A stretch of DNA of 64,000 nt from Anthoceros angustus. Lineage: Eukaryota; Streptophyta; Anthocerotopsida; Anthocerotales; Anthocerotaceae. The stretch lies in assembly GCA_010909165.1 (NCBI GenBank), contig MU008183.1, forward strand, positions 186,001 through 250,000, given 5' to 3'. The first letter of the stretch is position 1, and each line of letters starts with the position of its first letter. This document shows, piece by piece, positions 22,700 to 34,214 of the stretch. The notes under the pieces are model-generated. The model ran no database searches and was not told the DNA's origin. It worked only from the letters and a program-made list of their open reading frames with translations. Position numbers and translations under genes: made by a program.

Positions 22700-23420
22700 T
22701 ATTCAATGAACTTCTAACATTCTTTTTATCACGGTAGAACTTCTCACATTCCCCTCCTTGTAACGTTATTTTTAAGTTTTTGACTATCCTTTTCAATGTT
22801 GAACTTTCCGACATTCCTTGAGCTTATTGTATCCTAAGGTTTTTTTTCATTGTCCTGCTTGCGACATTCCTTGCGCTTACTCCAATGTTATTTTGATACT
22901 ACACTTCTAACACTTCCCCCTAGCAACTTTCCTCACGCCTACTCCTAATTTCTTTTCAACATTAAACTTAATTATTCTCAATAGCTTTTCATTGAACTTG
23001 AAACTTGTGACATTGCTTACGCTTATATATTCCCAAGTTCTTTTTGATTAAACTTTGGACACTTCGTGCTTTGACATTCCTTTGGCCTTTTTTTTTTTTA
23101 ATTTGGTATTTTGAAAATAAATCAAAACAACCCCGGGGGAGAAATCTTGAGCAAGGGTTCTGATTCCCCTATGTTACACATCGTATCATCCCAACAGGAA
23201 GAGACACATCGTATCCTTTGGCCTATTGTACAGTTTTTTTCCATTAAACTCGGACACTCCATGCCCCAGTGGCATTCCTTGCAATTTTTCAATCTCCTTC
23301 ATAAAATTTCTCACACTCCTTGTTCGAAACATTCCGTCCACGTGCACCTATTTCCAAGTTCCTCCAGACATTTCTTATGTTTATAAATATGATCGGGCTA
23401 GAACCCGGAGTAGCTTAGCT
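22700..23420. other. AT-rich degenerate repeat tract
   Basis: Loose repetition of words such as gacattccttgcgctta and ttctaacattc. No gene. Confidence 0.4.
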
Positions 23421-23421
23421 T

Positions 23422-24020
23422 AAGGGTGCGTCCGTCTTTCGTTTTTGAAGGTTTCCATGGGTGCGCCTATCTGCCATTTTTAAGGTTTTGTCACGCGTTC
23501 GAGGTCAAATTACAATAAAAAAAGATATCAAAAGATCCGCATTTCAAAGTCCTTTCAAATGACATATTTTTTCTAATGTTTGACTTGCGATACGCTGGTC
23601 TACTAACGCACTCATCCAAGGGTGCGTCGTCTTTCGTTTTTGAAGGTTTCCATGGGTGCGCCTATCTGCCATTTTTAAGGTTTTGTCACGCGTTCGAGGT
23701 CAAATTACAATAAAAAAAGATATCAAAAGATCCGCATTTCAAAGTCCTTTCAAATGACATATTTTTTCTAATGTTTGACTTGCGATACGCTGGTCTACTA
23801 ACGCACTCATCCAAGGGTGCGCGCGTCTACCATTTTTGAAGGTTTTCTTAGGCATCCGAGGTTGGATTACAATGCAAAAGCACCTAGCGAATTTCAAAGG
23901 CCTTTCAAATGAGATTTTTTTTGTAACCTATGGTCGGTCTCCCGGTGCACTCATCCACAGGTGTGTCGGTCTATCGGCGTACCCGCGCACTCATCCACGG
24001 GTGCGCCGGTCTATCGGTTG
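23422..24020. repeat. Tandem satellite, about 196 bp unit (two near-identical units plus a diverged third)
   Basis: Units begin aagggtgcg at 23422, 23618 and about 23813. The first two are identical apart from one missing base in the second (gcgtccgtc against gcgtcgtc). The third has diverged and lacks parts of the middle. A shorter echo (gcactcatccac, ggtctatcgg) follows at 23950-24020. Confidence 0.75.
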
Positions 24021-24079
24021 AAAAAATGCTCATATGAATGCAAGTGCTTACCTCATGTGACATTCTCAACATCACCGAG

Positions 24080-24830
24080 AGTGTATGTGTCGAAGAAAGT
24101 GAAACCATGATTTTAATTTCAAATGTGTGTTTCTGTAATCAAAAAAGTGAAACCAGATTTTCATTTCAATTGCATGTTACTGAAACGAAAGTGAAACCAT
24201 GACTTTAATTTTAATTTTAATCATGATTTTAGTTTTTTCTTTACTTATATGCAATAGCAGTTTCTTTGGAGGACGGTTTGACAGTCTTTGATTAAAGTTT
24301 CTTTGGAGGATGGCGTTGAAGAGTTTTTCTTGAGACTATCCTATCGTAGCAAGGAGGGTGGTCTTAACATCTCTAATTAGAGTTCTTTTGGAGGGTTTAG
24401 AGTTTTAATTATTTTAATGAATTTCAATTGCATGTTTCTGTAACGAAAAAAGTGAAACCAGATTTTCATTTCAATTGCGTGTTTCTGAAACAAAAGTGAA
24501 ACCATGATTTTAATTTTAATATAAACCACAATTTTAGTTTTTCTTTACTTGCTATCTGCGATTGCAGTTCCATTGGAGGACGGTCTTCACAGTCTTTGAT
24601 TAGAGTTTCTTTAGAGGATATTTTTGAAGAGTTTTGTCGAGACCTATCCTATCATAGCTAGGAGGGTGGTCTTGATAGTTTTTTATTAGAGTTTCTTTCG
24701 AGGATGGTTTTGAAGAGTTTTGTTGAGACTATCCTATCGCAGCTAGGAGGGTGGTCTTGACATCTCCAATAAGAATTCCTTTGGAGGATGATCTTGAAGA
24801 GTTTTGTAGAGATTTTTTTCTAATAGCTGA
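24080..24830. repeat. Degenerate tandem repeats (tttcttt-ggaggat ... tatcctatc family)
   Basis: Four or more diverged units of roughly 110-130 bp, each with gtttctttggagga, gaagagttttg, gactatcctatc and ggagggtggtcttgac. Between them lie short gtgaaaccatgattttaat repeats. Non-coding. Confidence 0.6.
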
Positions 24831-25535
24831 GGTACTCTGGGTTTGGCCTGCTCATATTTGTTCTCTTCTTCATAATCTAAACTATATTCACTTTTTCACT
24901 CCTTCTCCTTGCCATCTTCAATTGGTACTTCAAACTTTAATCTTCAAAGTTTTTAAAGAAGTTTAGAATAAACGCAAGGAATGTCTGAGTATGAAAAGAA
25001 ACTTTAAAAATAGGTACATAAAATGTTGAAATACTGGGTTGGAATGGAAGAAGTTTGCAAGTAAAGAGAACTTGAGAAAAAACATAAGGAATATGGGAGG
25101 AACTTGCAAGTGTGAGGAAAGTTGCGAGCACGCAGTGTTAGTGGAGGCATATTAACTTGTTCCAAGGAAGTAGTCTAACATGATTACCTGAGGGGCACTA
25201 TTGTCTTTGGGGGCAGGTGGAGCAAGGAACACATGTCTGCTAGCTTAGGAAACCTTTGAAAAACATAAGCGTAAAAATGCAGGGGGATACCCTCGAGCGC
25301 GGAACCTAAATGATAAAAGGAAGTCCTAACAGAAAGATAATCGGAAAAGGAACTCTCGCGAACTACATACTTCTGGAGCTCACTGACTGCGTCAGTTCAG
25401 GCAGCGGAGGCCTCATCCTTGACCCTGCGCCTACTACTAAAGAAGCTATAGGACCTGCGCCTACTACTGAAGAAGCCCCACGACCTATGCCTACTACTGT
25501 CTCGAAAGAGAATCTAGAAAAAAGATAGAAAAAAC
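24831..25535. other. Intergenic, nothing recognised
   Basis: AT-rich. It contains a small in-frame repeat (gcgcctactact, three times at 25427-25495) but no protein family signature. Confidence 0.4.
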
Positions 25536-25559
25536 CAAAGTTGTTTAGGCCTAAGGGAG

Positions 25560-25810
25560 AGCATTTATTGCCGCTGCTCATGCTCTTGGAAAGACTTAGA
25601 CTTGTACTTGAGCACCATTTCATTAATTGCCCACCTGAATTCCTCCTCAAAATCAGCAAGCGACATACTACCATGTCTACCAGTGAATACATCATTCTTG
25701 CTAGGAGCTGGTTCATACTCCATCCTGGCACCACCACAGTTCTCTTCAAAATCAATGGATCTAATAGGAGTGTGACTCCACTCAAACTAACCACCTATCC
25801 TACGAACTGA
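25560..25810 (-). pseudogene. Possible retrotransposon gag-like fragment
   Basis: On the minus strand a stretch reads IDFEENCGG, then RHGSMSLADFEEEFRWA and MVLKYKSKSFQEHEQ. The layout resembles the start of a Ty3/gypsy gag capsid region, and gypsy pol remains on the same strand lie at 27.2-28.1 kb. There is no start codon or longer frame. This is a weak call from pattern only. Confidence 0.25.
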
Positions 25811-27205
25811 AGGAAGTTGGGTGACAGGACTGTGGGCTTTCGGTATCGGGGTGCTCTCGTTTGTCCAACCCGACCGCAGAAACACCATCACTTTCAATCC
25901 CTCCCTCTGCGAGAGACTATGTATGGCATTTCGTCAAAGTTGGTGTCAGTTCTTTCCTGAGTCTAATCCCCCAGCCATGCCAGCTTGTCAATCACCTCAC
26001 TCCAGAGCATTTGCCACAAATCTGTCGGTTCCAGTTCCGCTAGATTGGCCCACTCTTGAATAGATCTGCCTGCATAAAACAGCAGTGAATAATCCAAAGT
26101 TCTTTCACTGTAATTCACCATGGACTTATCTGTGTGGTTCACCGTTTCTGCTTCACCGATTCTGCGTCCTCTTCTCAGCCCTCTGCTCGAATCTTGAGCT
26201 GCTCTTTTGAGCCCTTCAAGTCACGTTGCTGTTCTTGTGCGGCTTCGTCAGCAGGGATTGTTGATGTGCAAAAATCCACTCTTTAAGTGGTCACCGTCTC
26301 CTACACACATCACTGCTGAAAATCGCACACAAGACGTTTGTGAGAGTGCTTGGGATATGTATGGCTGTTCTCATGAACCAGACATCAACAATCCGCAGTC
26401 AATGACGAATTGCCTACCTTTGTAGCCTCCACCGCCGCCAGTCTTAATCACCGGCCCGGATTCCGAAGAGCCATGTGCGCGCCCGGAGAGATCTTCGTCG
26501 CTGAGTCTTAATTGCGCTTGTCCTCGTTCCGCATGCATCGCTCATGATGCCATGATGTCCATCCCACACATACATACATGCTGCCCATCATGCCATCACA
26601 TCCAAATCATATGTATGCACTTATGACCTAGCCATCATATATTGCCTCTCCTCACATACTCATACTGGTAGCCCTCACACACACTCACCTGGACACACAC
26701 ACGCTCATCGTCACACCCTACACACTGCTTGATTGTCTTGACCTCTACATGCCATGACATGGGCAACGAGTCCATAGTAGAGAGTTTGGGCGGTGGTATG
26801 GCTAAGTCCGGGGTTGCAGCCTCCGGCCGTTGACGTTGCATAGGGTGGTTCGTACCCCCGTTCGATTCGTAAACTATGTCGGGCCAAGGATCGGAGCGCT
26901 TGACCGCCTATTAGAGCGGATCGTAAGGGGATCGAGGTCCGCTACACACCCTCAGGGTTGAGGGAGTCCGGCGGCGGGGTTTGGCTAACGATAAACGGCC
27001 TAGATTAGCTAGGAGCTCGGAGTGGGTAATTAATAAGCGGACGGTGCGAAACATTCCCTTGGGATCGAACCTTCTACTACACGATACGGGATTCAGTGTG
27101 CGCCCGGCTGGTCCGTTAGTAAAAGTCTGCCCACACATGCTTGTTTCCAGAACGCGTCTCCGGCATGTCTCACATGAGGTCCACACTCCACTTGTAGAAG
27201 AGTCA
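25811..27205. other. Intergenic, probably retrotransposon flank
   Basis: No gene. Cata microsatellite-like words occur around 26560-26600 and ca-rich sequence at 26690. The block 26820-27180 is compositionally distinct (more GC, gatcgg words) and may be a diverged LTR of the gypsy remnant to its right, but I found no second copy in the window. Confidence 0.35.
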
Positions 27206-28140
27206 TCAGATCGGTAGATAGTGAAGCACAACATCATTGGTTGTGAACCTTGCCATCACTCGGTCGCACACTCTGCATTCACTAACCAGCCTCTCCACAT
27301 CTCCATACATCCTTGCCCAAAAGTGTGTGGGCCTTAGCATGCTGTAGGTGCGCTTGGCACCAAAATGCCATAAGCCTTTATGCACCTGGGTGATGAGTCT
27401 CACCTGGTCCTCCGGCTTGGGTACAATTTCATCTCCCACAGAATCACAGACATACATTATGTCCTCCTTCCAATAGCACCCTATGTTCTCTCATAGCTTG
27501 GCCTGCTTCCAAGGTGACTCCTTCTTCAACTCCATGAAAGCTGACTCCTCCTCTTGAGTCCAAAGCCAAGTCACCAACTTCTTCAACAGGTCGTTCAATG
27601 GCGGGAATCCTGCTCGTTTGCAGAATGAACTTCTTGTAGTATCCTGCCAACCCCAAGAATGCCCTCAACTTCCAGATTTCAATTTCCTCTGCAAATCGAC
27701 TCTTCCCTAGATGGGCCTTCAACCCACTCGCAGCTAGTCTAGCTAAGACTGCCCGAAGATGTTGCAGATGCTCCTCAGAGGTATTGTTGAAGATGGTGAC
27801 ATCATCAATATAACACTTAGTGAAAGAAAAGTCCTTGAGGTCATTGTCCATGTAGCTTTGGAACTGAGTTGGCGATGTCTTCAACCCAAATGGCATGTAG
27901 TTCCACTCGTACAGGCAATCTCTGCCCTAGAACGTCGTTTTCTTCTTGTCTTCTTCAGCGATCTCCACTCTGTGAAACCCTACCCTCAAGTCCAATGTTG
28001 AGAAGAACTTGGCAGGCCCAATGATATCGAAGGTCTCTTTGGCCGTCGGCATGGGATAGTGGTCATGTGGGATTAGCTTGTTGAACGGGCGATAGTCACC
28101 ACACATTCTCCTCTTCATCCACAGTCCATTCTCATCCTTC
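27206..28140 (-). mobile_element. Ty3/gypsy retrotransposon pol remnant (reverse transcriptase, integrase zinc-binding)
   Basis: Minus-strand frames in pol order. At 28118-27927 CGDYRPFNKLIPHDHYPMPT and FFSTLDLRVGFHRVEI are reverse-transcriptase motifs. At 27896-27444 MPFGLKTSPTQFQSYMD is followed by the catalytic CYIDDVTIF (FIDD/YIDD box) and then LRAFLGLAGYYKKFI. At 27457-27206 HKGLWHFGAKRTYSMLRPTHFW and CRVCDR form the integrase H2C2 zinc finger. RNase H is almost entirely missing, frames are broken, and no flanking LTRs are recognisable. An old inactive copy. Confidence 0.85.
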
Positions 28141-28199
28141 TTTTTCGGAAGTACTGTTGTAGTTGTATACTAAGAATTAGATCGTTGAATCAGCCCTAG

Positions 28200-28560
28200 C
28201 TTAATAAGCTCTTAGCATCGATTGTCAACCAAGACCTTGGGACTTTGGCCTCCCCTTTGGCCTTGGTCCCTTCTCTTAGCCTCAAGCCTTGGGACTTGGG
28301 ACTTGGAACTTGGGACTTGGGCCTCTTAAGGTGACTTCCTTTTGCCCTAACATTGGGCACACTCTTCAAGCTTCACCTTGGCTTCAGAGCGTCCCTTACC
28401 TAATTGTCTAACGAGCTAAGCATAGCCTACCATCACCTTAGCATGCCTAGCAGGCCTAGCACACTAAGCCTAGCACGGCCTAGCATTGCCTAGCACATCT
28501 AGCACGCTTAGCAAGCCTAGCGCATTAAGCCTTGCGTGGCCTAGCATCACCTAACTTGCC
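28200..28560. repeat. Low-complexity cctagca-type minisatellite
   Basis: The word gcctagca and close variants repeat through 28420-28560; upstream, ttgggacttgg repeats at 28280-28325. Non-coding. Confidence 0.6.
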
Positions 28561-28569
28561 TAACAAGCT

Positions 28570-28700
28570 TATCAATCCTAGCATGCCTATCTAGCATACA
28601 CAAGAGATCATAGGTTGTAACAACAGTTATGATATCAATCCTAGCACGCCTATCTAGCATACAGAAGAGATCATAGGTTGTAACAACAGTTATGATCTGA
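28570..28700. repeat. Tandem direct repeat, unit about 64 bp, two copies
   Basis: atcaatcctagcatgcctat ... gttgtaacaacagttatgat at about 28570-28632 is repeated at about 28634-28697 with two substitutions (a-to-c in agcatg/agcacg; cacaag/cagaag). Confidence 0.75.
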
Positions 28701-29085
28701 ACTTGTCCTTTGTGAAAGAGTCTATATATACTAGACCTCGGGATCGGCAAATTCCTAAGATATCCTATTGGCATCAACTCATGCCGGAAATATCATAAGA
28801 ATACAGTATAATATGCAAGGAATATGCTAAAACATATTACTTGTGCTCATCCACTTAGTTATTGGTAACAATATTTAATTAACACTAATCATTGTTTAAT
28901 TAATGTAAGTATATTAGATTAATTAATACTAATTACTTACTCAAAGATAGGTAATTTGAATAATTAACGCTAATCAATCACTAAACCCAAATCAAACACT
29001 AAACCCAAACATTGGTGTCACACGGCATGACAACAATGAGATTCGATCCCATACCTTTTGAGATTCAATCCCATACCTTTTGTCA

Positions 29086-29339
29086 TGAAGGATCGTGGGG
29101 CAGCCATGCTGGTGGAAGGAGGAGAGGAGAGGAGGAGGCAAGAGTAGCTCTCTCACATTGAGATGAGGCTTGGAGGGTATTTATACCCTCAAGGCTCTAG
29201 GAAGCTCCACAAGAAGCTCCTAGGAAGGAGCACAAGAAGCTTCCTAGTGATTAGCTTTGCTAAACTAATGATACTTAATCGACACCTAACTTAGACTAAG
29301 TGTATTAGTCTAAGTACATTGAGCTTTAATACCCTTACA
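29086..29339 (-). repeat. Copia 3' LTR (left)
   Basis: 254 bp, closely similar to 32659-32896. It has the TG...CA ends (read on the minus strand) and a TATA-like tatttata near 29176. Differences between the LTRs include an internal 16-20 bp indel around 29200-29240, so the insertion is not brand new. Confidence 0.88.
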
Positions 29340-29399
29340 ACCTCCCACTTAAAGGCCAATTTACCTTCAGAGGAGAATGGACTATCTCATGCCCATCGA

Positions 29400-30967
29400 T
29401 GTCAGAGCTTGTGCAAATTGCTCGTAGAGAGTCCCTTGGTAAGAATATCTGCGGGGTTACTGGTGTGAACCTTGACAAGTTGTACCCTCTTGTCGTCCAA
29501 CACCTCTCGAATGAAGTGATACTTCACATCCACATGTTTAGTCTTCGCATGAAACATCGGATTCTTTGCCAATTGGATAGCACTGCTATCACAATGCAAC
29601 ACCGGCAACTCAACCTTGATCCCCAAGTCTCCCACTAAGCAGGCAAGCCATATGGCTTCCTTGCAAGCCTCGATTCTTTGCAACATACTCGGCCTCTGTG
29701 GTAGATAGCGTAATGCATAAAGCGAGATCGCCATGAGGCGCCCCTCCGGTGCGTGAAGACATAACGATGTGGACCTCCTTTTGTCCATATCCCTGCATAA
29801 TCGACATCATGTACCCAACCACACATGCATCTTCACTACCAAAACATATGCACAAAGCTTTTGTACCATTCGGATACCTCATAACTCCTTTTCGCCTCCC
29901 AATGCTTCTTGCGGGGTTTGACATAAACACACTAACCACTCCCACCGCAAAGGCAATGTCGGGCGTGTAGCAATCATTGCATACATCAAACTCCCTACGG
30001 TGATGAGTATGGGACCTTCTCCATTTCGACTTTGTCCTCCTCGAGCTTGGGCAATCCGCGCTTGAAAGTTTCACATATGGAGGCAATGGGTACCCAATGG
30101 CTTCCCTTCTCCATGTTGAAGCGTTGAAGCACCATTAATGTATTAAAATGCGAGACAAATAAAGCGGGGCGCTTATATGCATTGAATCGCATGCCAAGTA
30201 TATGGCTCGCCTCTCCCAAGTCTGTCATTTCAAAGTGAGCATTCAACTTTGACTTCAACGAAATCTCATCGATCTTGTTCGACAATTAGCATATCATCCA
30301 CATAGAGGATCAAAATGAGCAAGCTTTGATCCTTAGCTTGCTTCGTATAGAGGCAATGATCCTCATCGCTCGTTTGTAGCCTTGAGAAAGCATAAATGAG
30401 TGGAACTTGTGATACCACTCTCGGGTGCTGTTTCAAACCATAAAGGCTCTTCCTCAACCTCGCACACCGATGCTCTTTGCCCTTCTCAACAAAACCTTGG
30501 TTCTTTGCATGTAGACGTCCTCTTGAAGGTCACCATGCAAGAATGCCGTCTTGACATCCATCCGCATAAGTTCCATATCATTCACAGCAACCAAAGCAAG
30601 AACACATCGCAAAGTTGTCATTTTGACTCGGTGAGAAAATCTCATCAAAGTCAATGCACGGTTGTTGCTTGAAACCCTTAGCAACCAATCGTGCCTTGTA
30701 CTTTGGTTTGCCATCATGAGGTATGACCTTCATCTTGTACACCCATTTGCACGGTAGTGCCTTCTTATCCTTAGGCAACGGAACCAACTCCCAAGTTTGG
30801 TTCTTATGCGGCAAATTCATTTCTGACTGCATGGCCTTCTCCCACTTCTGTTTGTTACTCGTTGACATGGCCTCTTTGTAAGAAGAGGGTTCCCCACAAT
30901 CTGTCAGCATAACATAATCCAGAGATGGATCATACATCGGAGGCGTGTAATCTGCTGACCTCGGCAC
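29400..30967 (-). pseudogene. Copia reverse transcriptase and RNase H
   Basis: Minus-strand pieces in order: WEKAMQSEMNLPHKNQTWEL and [20 protein letters not shown] (30.9-30.7 kb), [19 protein letters not shown] (30.55 kb), KSLYGLKQHPR and the catalytic LYVDDMLI (30.45-30.27 kb), LGEASHILGM (30.2 kb). RNase H follows with STTEAEYVA (about 29.7 kb) and KHVDVKYHFIREVL, ending ILTKGLSTSNLHKL. The strand is consistent with the LTRs. Several frameshifts; inactive. Confidence 0.88.
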
Positions 30968-31003
30968 GAGGCACCTCTATAGGAGCTTGCTAGATCTACT
31001 ATC

Positions 31004-32640
31004 ATGCTAACATTGTCAAAAACAGTGTACTTCAATGTGAAAGATAAGACCACGAGTTACGGTGTGGCGGTATGTGACTGTATGAGAAGCAAAGTGCGGC
31101 TTCTCGGTGTATTGGTTGAAACGGTGGTGGACTTGAAGATGAAGGAAGGGACGAGGATGTCCGATCATCGAATGATTTCAATACCATTTTCAGCCGACTC
31201 TCATCTCAAGGTATCACGTTCCCAGTTAGTGAGAGCTATGTTTATTGGTCACATTACGGAGAGTTGGGATACCTGCAGCCTTGAGTACTCGCCTCGCTAG
31301 TGGTCTTACCATTGTAAATGTAGAAGGCCGTTAACCGAGGAGGTGAACAGAAAACATGGAACCTTCCAAAGGTTCCAAAGGTTCTCATAGTGAGAGGGAG
31401 GTCCACCGCGAAGGAAGGACGAAGCTTCTCTCGTAGCAAATCTCGTAGTCGTAACAAGAATGTGGAGTGTCACTATTGTCACAAAGGGTCACTTCAAAGA
31501 GAGTGCGAGAAGTTCAAAAGGACCAAGGAAAAGAGAAGAAGCGGGGCGACAAGAAGGCGACTTCGTCAGTTGGAAGAGTTAAACTACTGTTGAGGACGGA
31601 GATGTCCTTATCTCTTCTTACTTGAATGTCGCATACCAAACCGTGGATAGTCATTTATTCGCAATTGGATAATTGACTCGTGCATCTTTCCATGTTACTC
31701 CTCATAGAGTGGTTTAACACGATGATGCTACAAGGAAAGGATGCGTTAGGCTTGGAAATAACTATGCATGCGGATCGCGGGCGTGGGTGATGTGCAACTC
31801 AAGTTTGACAACGGATCTTCATTCATGTCAAGGACGTTAGGCATGTTCAAGTTGACAAAGAGCATGATTAGCGCGGGGCGGTTGGATGATCTTTGGTTAC
31901 CACTTCTTTGGTTTGGGGATCACTCTTGGAAGATCTCCAAAGGTTCTCTTGTGTTAGCTCGTGGATCGAAGTGTGGCACTTTGTACTCACTTGTGTAAAC
32001 ACTGCCAAAGATCATGTGATCGTGACGAGCGACCAAATGTTTCCTTGTGGCATTGCGGTTAGGACATATGTCTCAAGGGAATGAAGGTTTTATCTCGTTC
32101 TGGTTATATCCCTGTTCTTAACTTCTCTGATCTCTCGATGTGTGAGCACTGTTTATATGGGAAACAGACAAAATCATCACATCGAACACGAGGTAAAAGT
32201 AGGAGTAAACCTCTTGAGTTGGTTCACAGTGATGTATGTGGACCTATGCCTACTGCATCATTAGGCGGTGCCTCCTATTTTGTCACTTTCATAGATGATT
32301 TCTCACGCAAGGTGTGGGTTTATCCTTTGAGGAAAAAGGATGAAGTTCTGACGGTGTTTCAGAAATTTGTCACCCTTGTAGAGAATCCCCGCCACCGATT
32401 GAAGTGTCTAAGGGGCGGATAATGGTGGCGAGTATGTTCGAAAGCTTTCCATTCTGTGATTCCAAGGGAATCAAAAGAGAATTGATCACCAGATACTCCT
32501 CCACAAAATGGTGTGGCCGAGCGGATGAATGTAACCATTCAGAGAGGATGCGTAGTTTGTTGTCAAACTCGATTGCCTAATGGGTTTTGGCGTGGTTCAT
32601 CTGCTCCATCTTATTAACAGATCTCCTAATAAGGCTGTTG
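31004..32640 (+). pseudogene. Copia gag, protease region and integrase, inverted relative to the element
   Basis: Plus strand. Gag traces with MKEGTRMSDH (31.14 kb); a degenerate zinc knuckle CHYCHKGSLQREC that lacks the central Gly-His part (31.47 kb); the pre-integrase region FDNGSSF, SWKISKGSLVLARG (31.8-32.0 kb); the integrase start CEHCLYGKQTKSSH and SDVCGPMPTASLGGASYFVT with FIDDFSRKVWVYPL (32.1-32.35 kb). It ends with AERMN- and LPNGFW-like traces running into the primer-binding site near 32640. Many frameshifts. Confidence 0.85.
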
Positions 32641-32644
32641 ATGA

Positions 32645-32656
32645 GCTCTGATACCA
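32645..32656 (-). other. Copia primer-binding site
   Basis: Minus strand TGGTATCAGAGC, two bases inside the right LTR. It matches the 3' end complement of initiator tRNA-Met used by many plant copia elements and fixes the element's direction as leftward. Confidence 0.85.
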
Positions 32657-32658
32657 GT

Positions 32659-32896
32659 TGAAGGATCGTGGGGCAGCCATGCTGGTGGAAGGAGGAGAGG
32701 AGAGGAGGAGGCAAGAGTAGCTCTCTCACATTGAGATGAGGCTTGGAGGGTATTTATACCCTCCAAGAAGGCTCCCTAGGAAGCTCCACAAGAAGCTTCC
32801 TAGTGATTAGCTTTTGCTAAACTAATGATACTTAACTGACACCTAACTTAGACTAAGTGTATTAGTCTAAGTATATTGGGCTTTAATACCCTTACA
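32659..32896 (-). repeat. Copia 5' LTR (right)
   Basis: 238 bp partner of the left LTR, followed directly by the target duplication TGTCA at 32897-32901. Confidence 0.88.
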
Positions 32897-32901
32897 TGTC
32901 A

Positions 32902-34214
32902 TACATTCTGAATGTTGGCATCTTAGACCAACTAGGCCATGTCAACTCTTACATCTATATATTAAGTTTCCTAGCAATACATTCCAAAACATATACAAAA
33001 ACTATACTATACCTTTATAACAAGGGAGGTTGAACAATATGGATCATAGTTTCTAGTACTGACCACACTAAGGGACGAGGCCCTACAAAGAGCAAGGGTT
33101 ATTTCCAGTGTAATTTTTTTGGCCTTGCATTGAAATCTAAGGAGCTCGAAAAAAACGGCCATTGTCTGAAAGTGCTTTGTCTAAAGGACCGCCCCACAAG
33201 GTACATCTTGCGCCTCTAGGGCGTTATAATGGTACCCAAGGAAGGTGGCACTTATGGATCCATATACCATTCCCGTCACCCGCAAGTTTAGGGAAACTTG
33301 TTTGTGACCTTTTTTTTGTTTTGTGCAGAGCTGGCACGCCACCTGGCTCAGGGCACCCAGGTGGAGGTCTAGCTTTGTCCTAGTTTCGTGCATGGAGTCG
33401 GAAGGAGTTACAGCTAGACTTGTCGGCCGCGATGAGCAGTCGCGGCTAGGCCATTCACGACCTGGCCAGGCGTGATCTGCTGTCGTGCTAGGCCACTGAT
33501 GTTGCTCCCTCCCGAACGCCATTCACTACGGTTTTGCCTTCAACGATTGCCTAGGTAACTCAGACACCCCCACACACGGAAACAACAAGTTGGCAGATGT
33601 GTCTCATCCAACACAACAATTGTAACTCAGACACCCCCACACACGGAAACAACAAGTTGGCAGATATGTCTCATCCAACACAGCAATTGTTTGACGAATC
33701 GCTGATACCCCTGCTCAAGTTTTAGCCGAGGCCGTTGGCCACGCCTCGACCTCTGTCCTTCGGAGTCCAGCCTTTGCTCTCTTCGGGCGCTCTTAGGTGG
33801 CGTGCCTCCGAGGGCTCTTTAAATGGTGTGCCACCTCGGCACAAAGGGAAAAACAAGTCACACAAATTTTCTCCGGACGTGGGTGACAAGACTGGTATTC
33901 CATGGGCACTCCTTTGCTTACAGTAATTATTTTAAATATTTCTCATCTGAAATATCCTAAATATATGCCGTGGCACAACTATATGGGATGTTAACAACTT
34001 CCGTCCAGGTTTCCATCCGCATACGCATACCTGCTTAAGCTAGTGATATTCCGGATCGGTATTGCGCTAAAGACAAGCCATAATTTGAAGTATAACAGGA
34101 GTGATTAGTTTCACTAGGTTCGCTTCGATGTCACCGTTGAATACGTGTACTTCGGTAGAAAGAGTTGTCATGCTTACCACACATATCCAACCAAAACAAG
34201 AAATTAGAGACGCG
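32902..34214. other. Intergenic, nothing recognised apart from a short tandem repeat
   Basis: No gene. It contains the direct repeat listed separately and probably the 3' flank of the PAP2_C gene. Open frames below 115 codons show no domain. Confidence 0.45.
33554..33692. repeat. Tandem direct repeat, about 68 bp unit, two copies
   Basis: gtaactcagacacccccaca ... catccaacacaacaattgt at about 33554-33622 repeats at once to about 33690 with two substitutions. Confidence 0.8.

Larger units (their letters stand above)
29086..32896 (-). mobile_element. Ty1/copia LTR retrotransposon with inverted gag-integrase half
   Basis: Two LTRs in direct orientation (29086-29339 and 32659-32896; on the minus strand they start TGTAAGGG and end CCTTCA) are flanked by the 5 bp target duplication TGTCA (29081-29085 and 32897-32901). 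The primer-binding site TGGTATCAGAGC, complementary to initiator tRNA-Met and usual in plant copia elements, lies on the minus strand at 32656-32645. A polypurine tract AAGTGGGAGG lies beside the left LTR. So the element reads right to left. Reverse transcriptase and RNase H (30967-29400) follow that direction, but gag, protease and integrase (about 31000-32640) lie on the plus strand. Frames are broken throughout. Confidence 0.9.

Noticed and set aside
26820-27200. Compositionally distinct block considered as organelle DNA insertion
   Set aside because: No recognisable plastid or mitochondrial gene; it more likely belongs to the flank of the gypsy remnant.
28200-28560. Regularly spaced repeats considered as a CRISPR-like array
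   Set aside because: Units are contiguous and degenerate with no unique spacers; this is eukaryotic minisatellite sequence.
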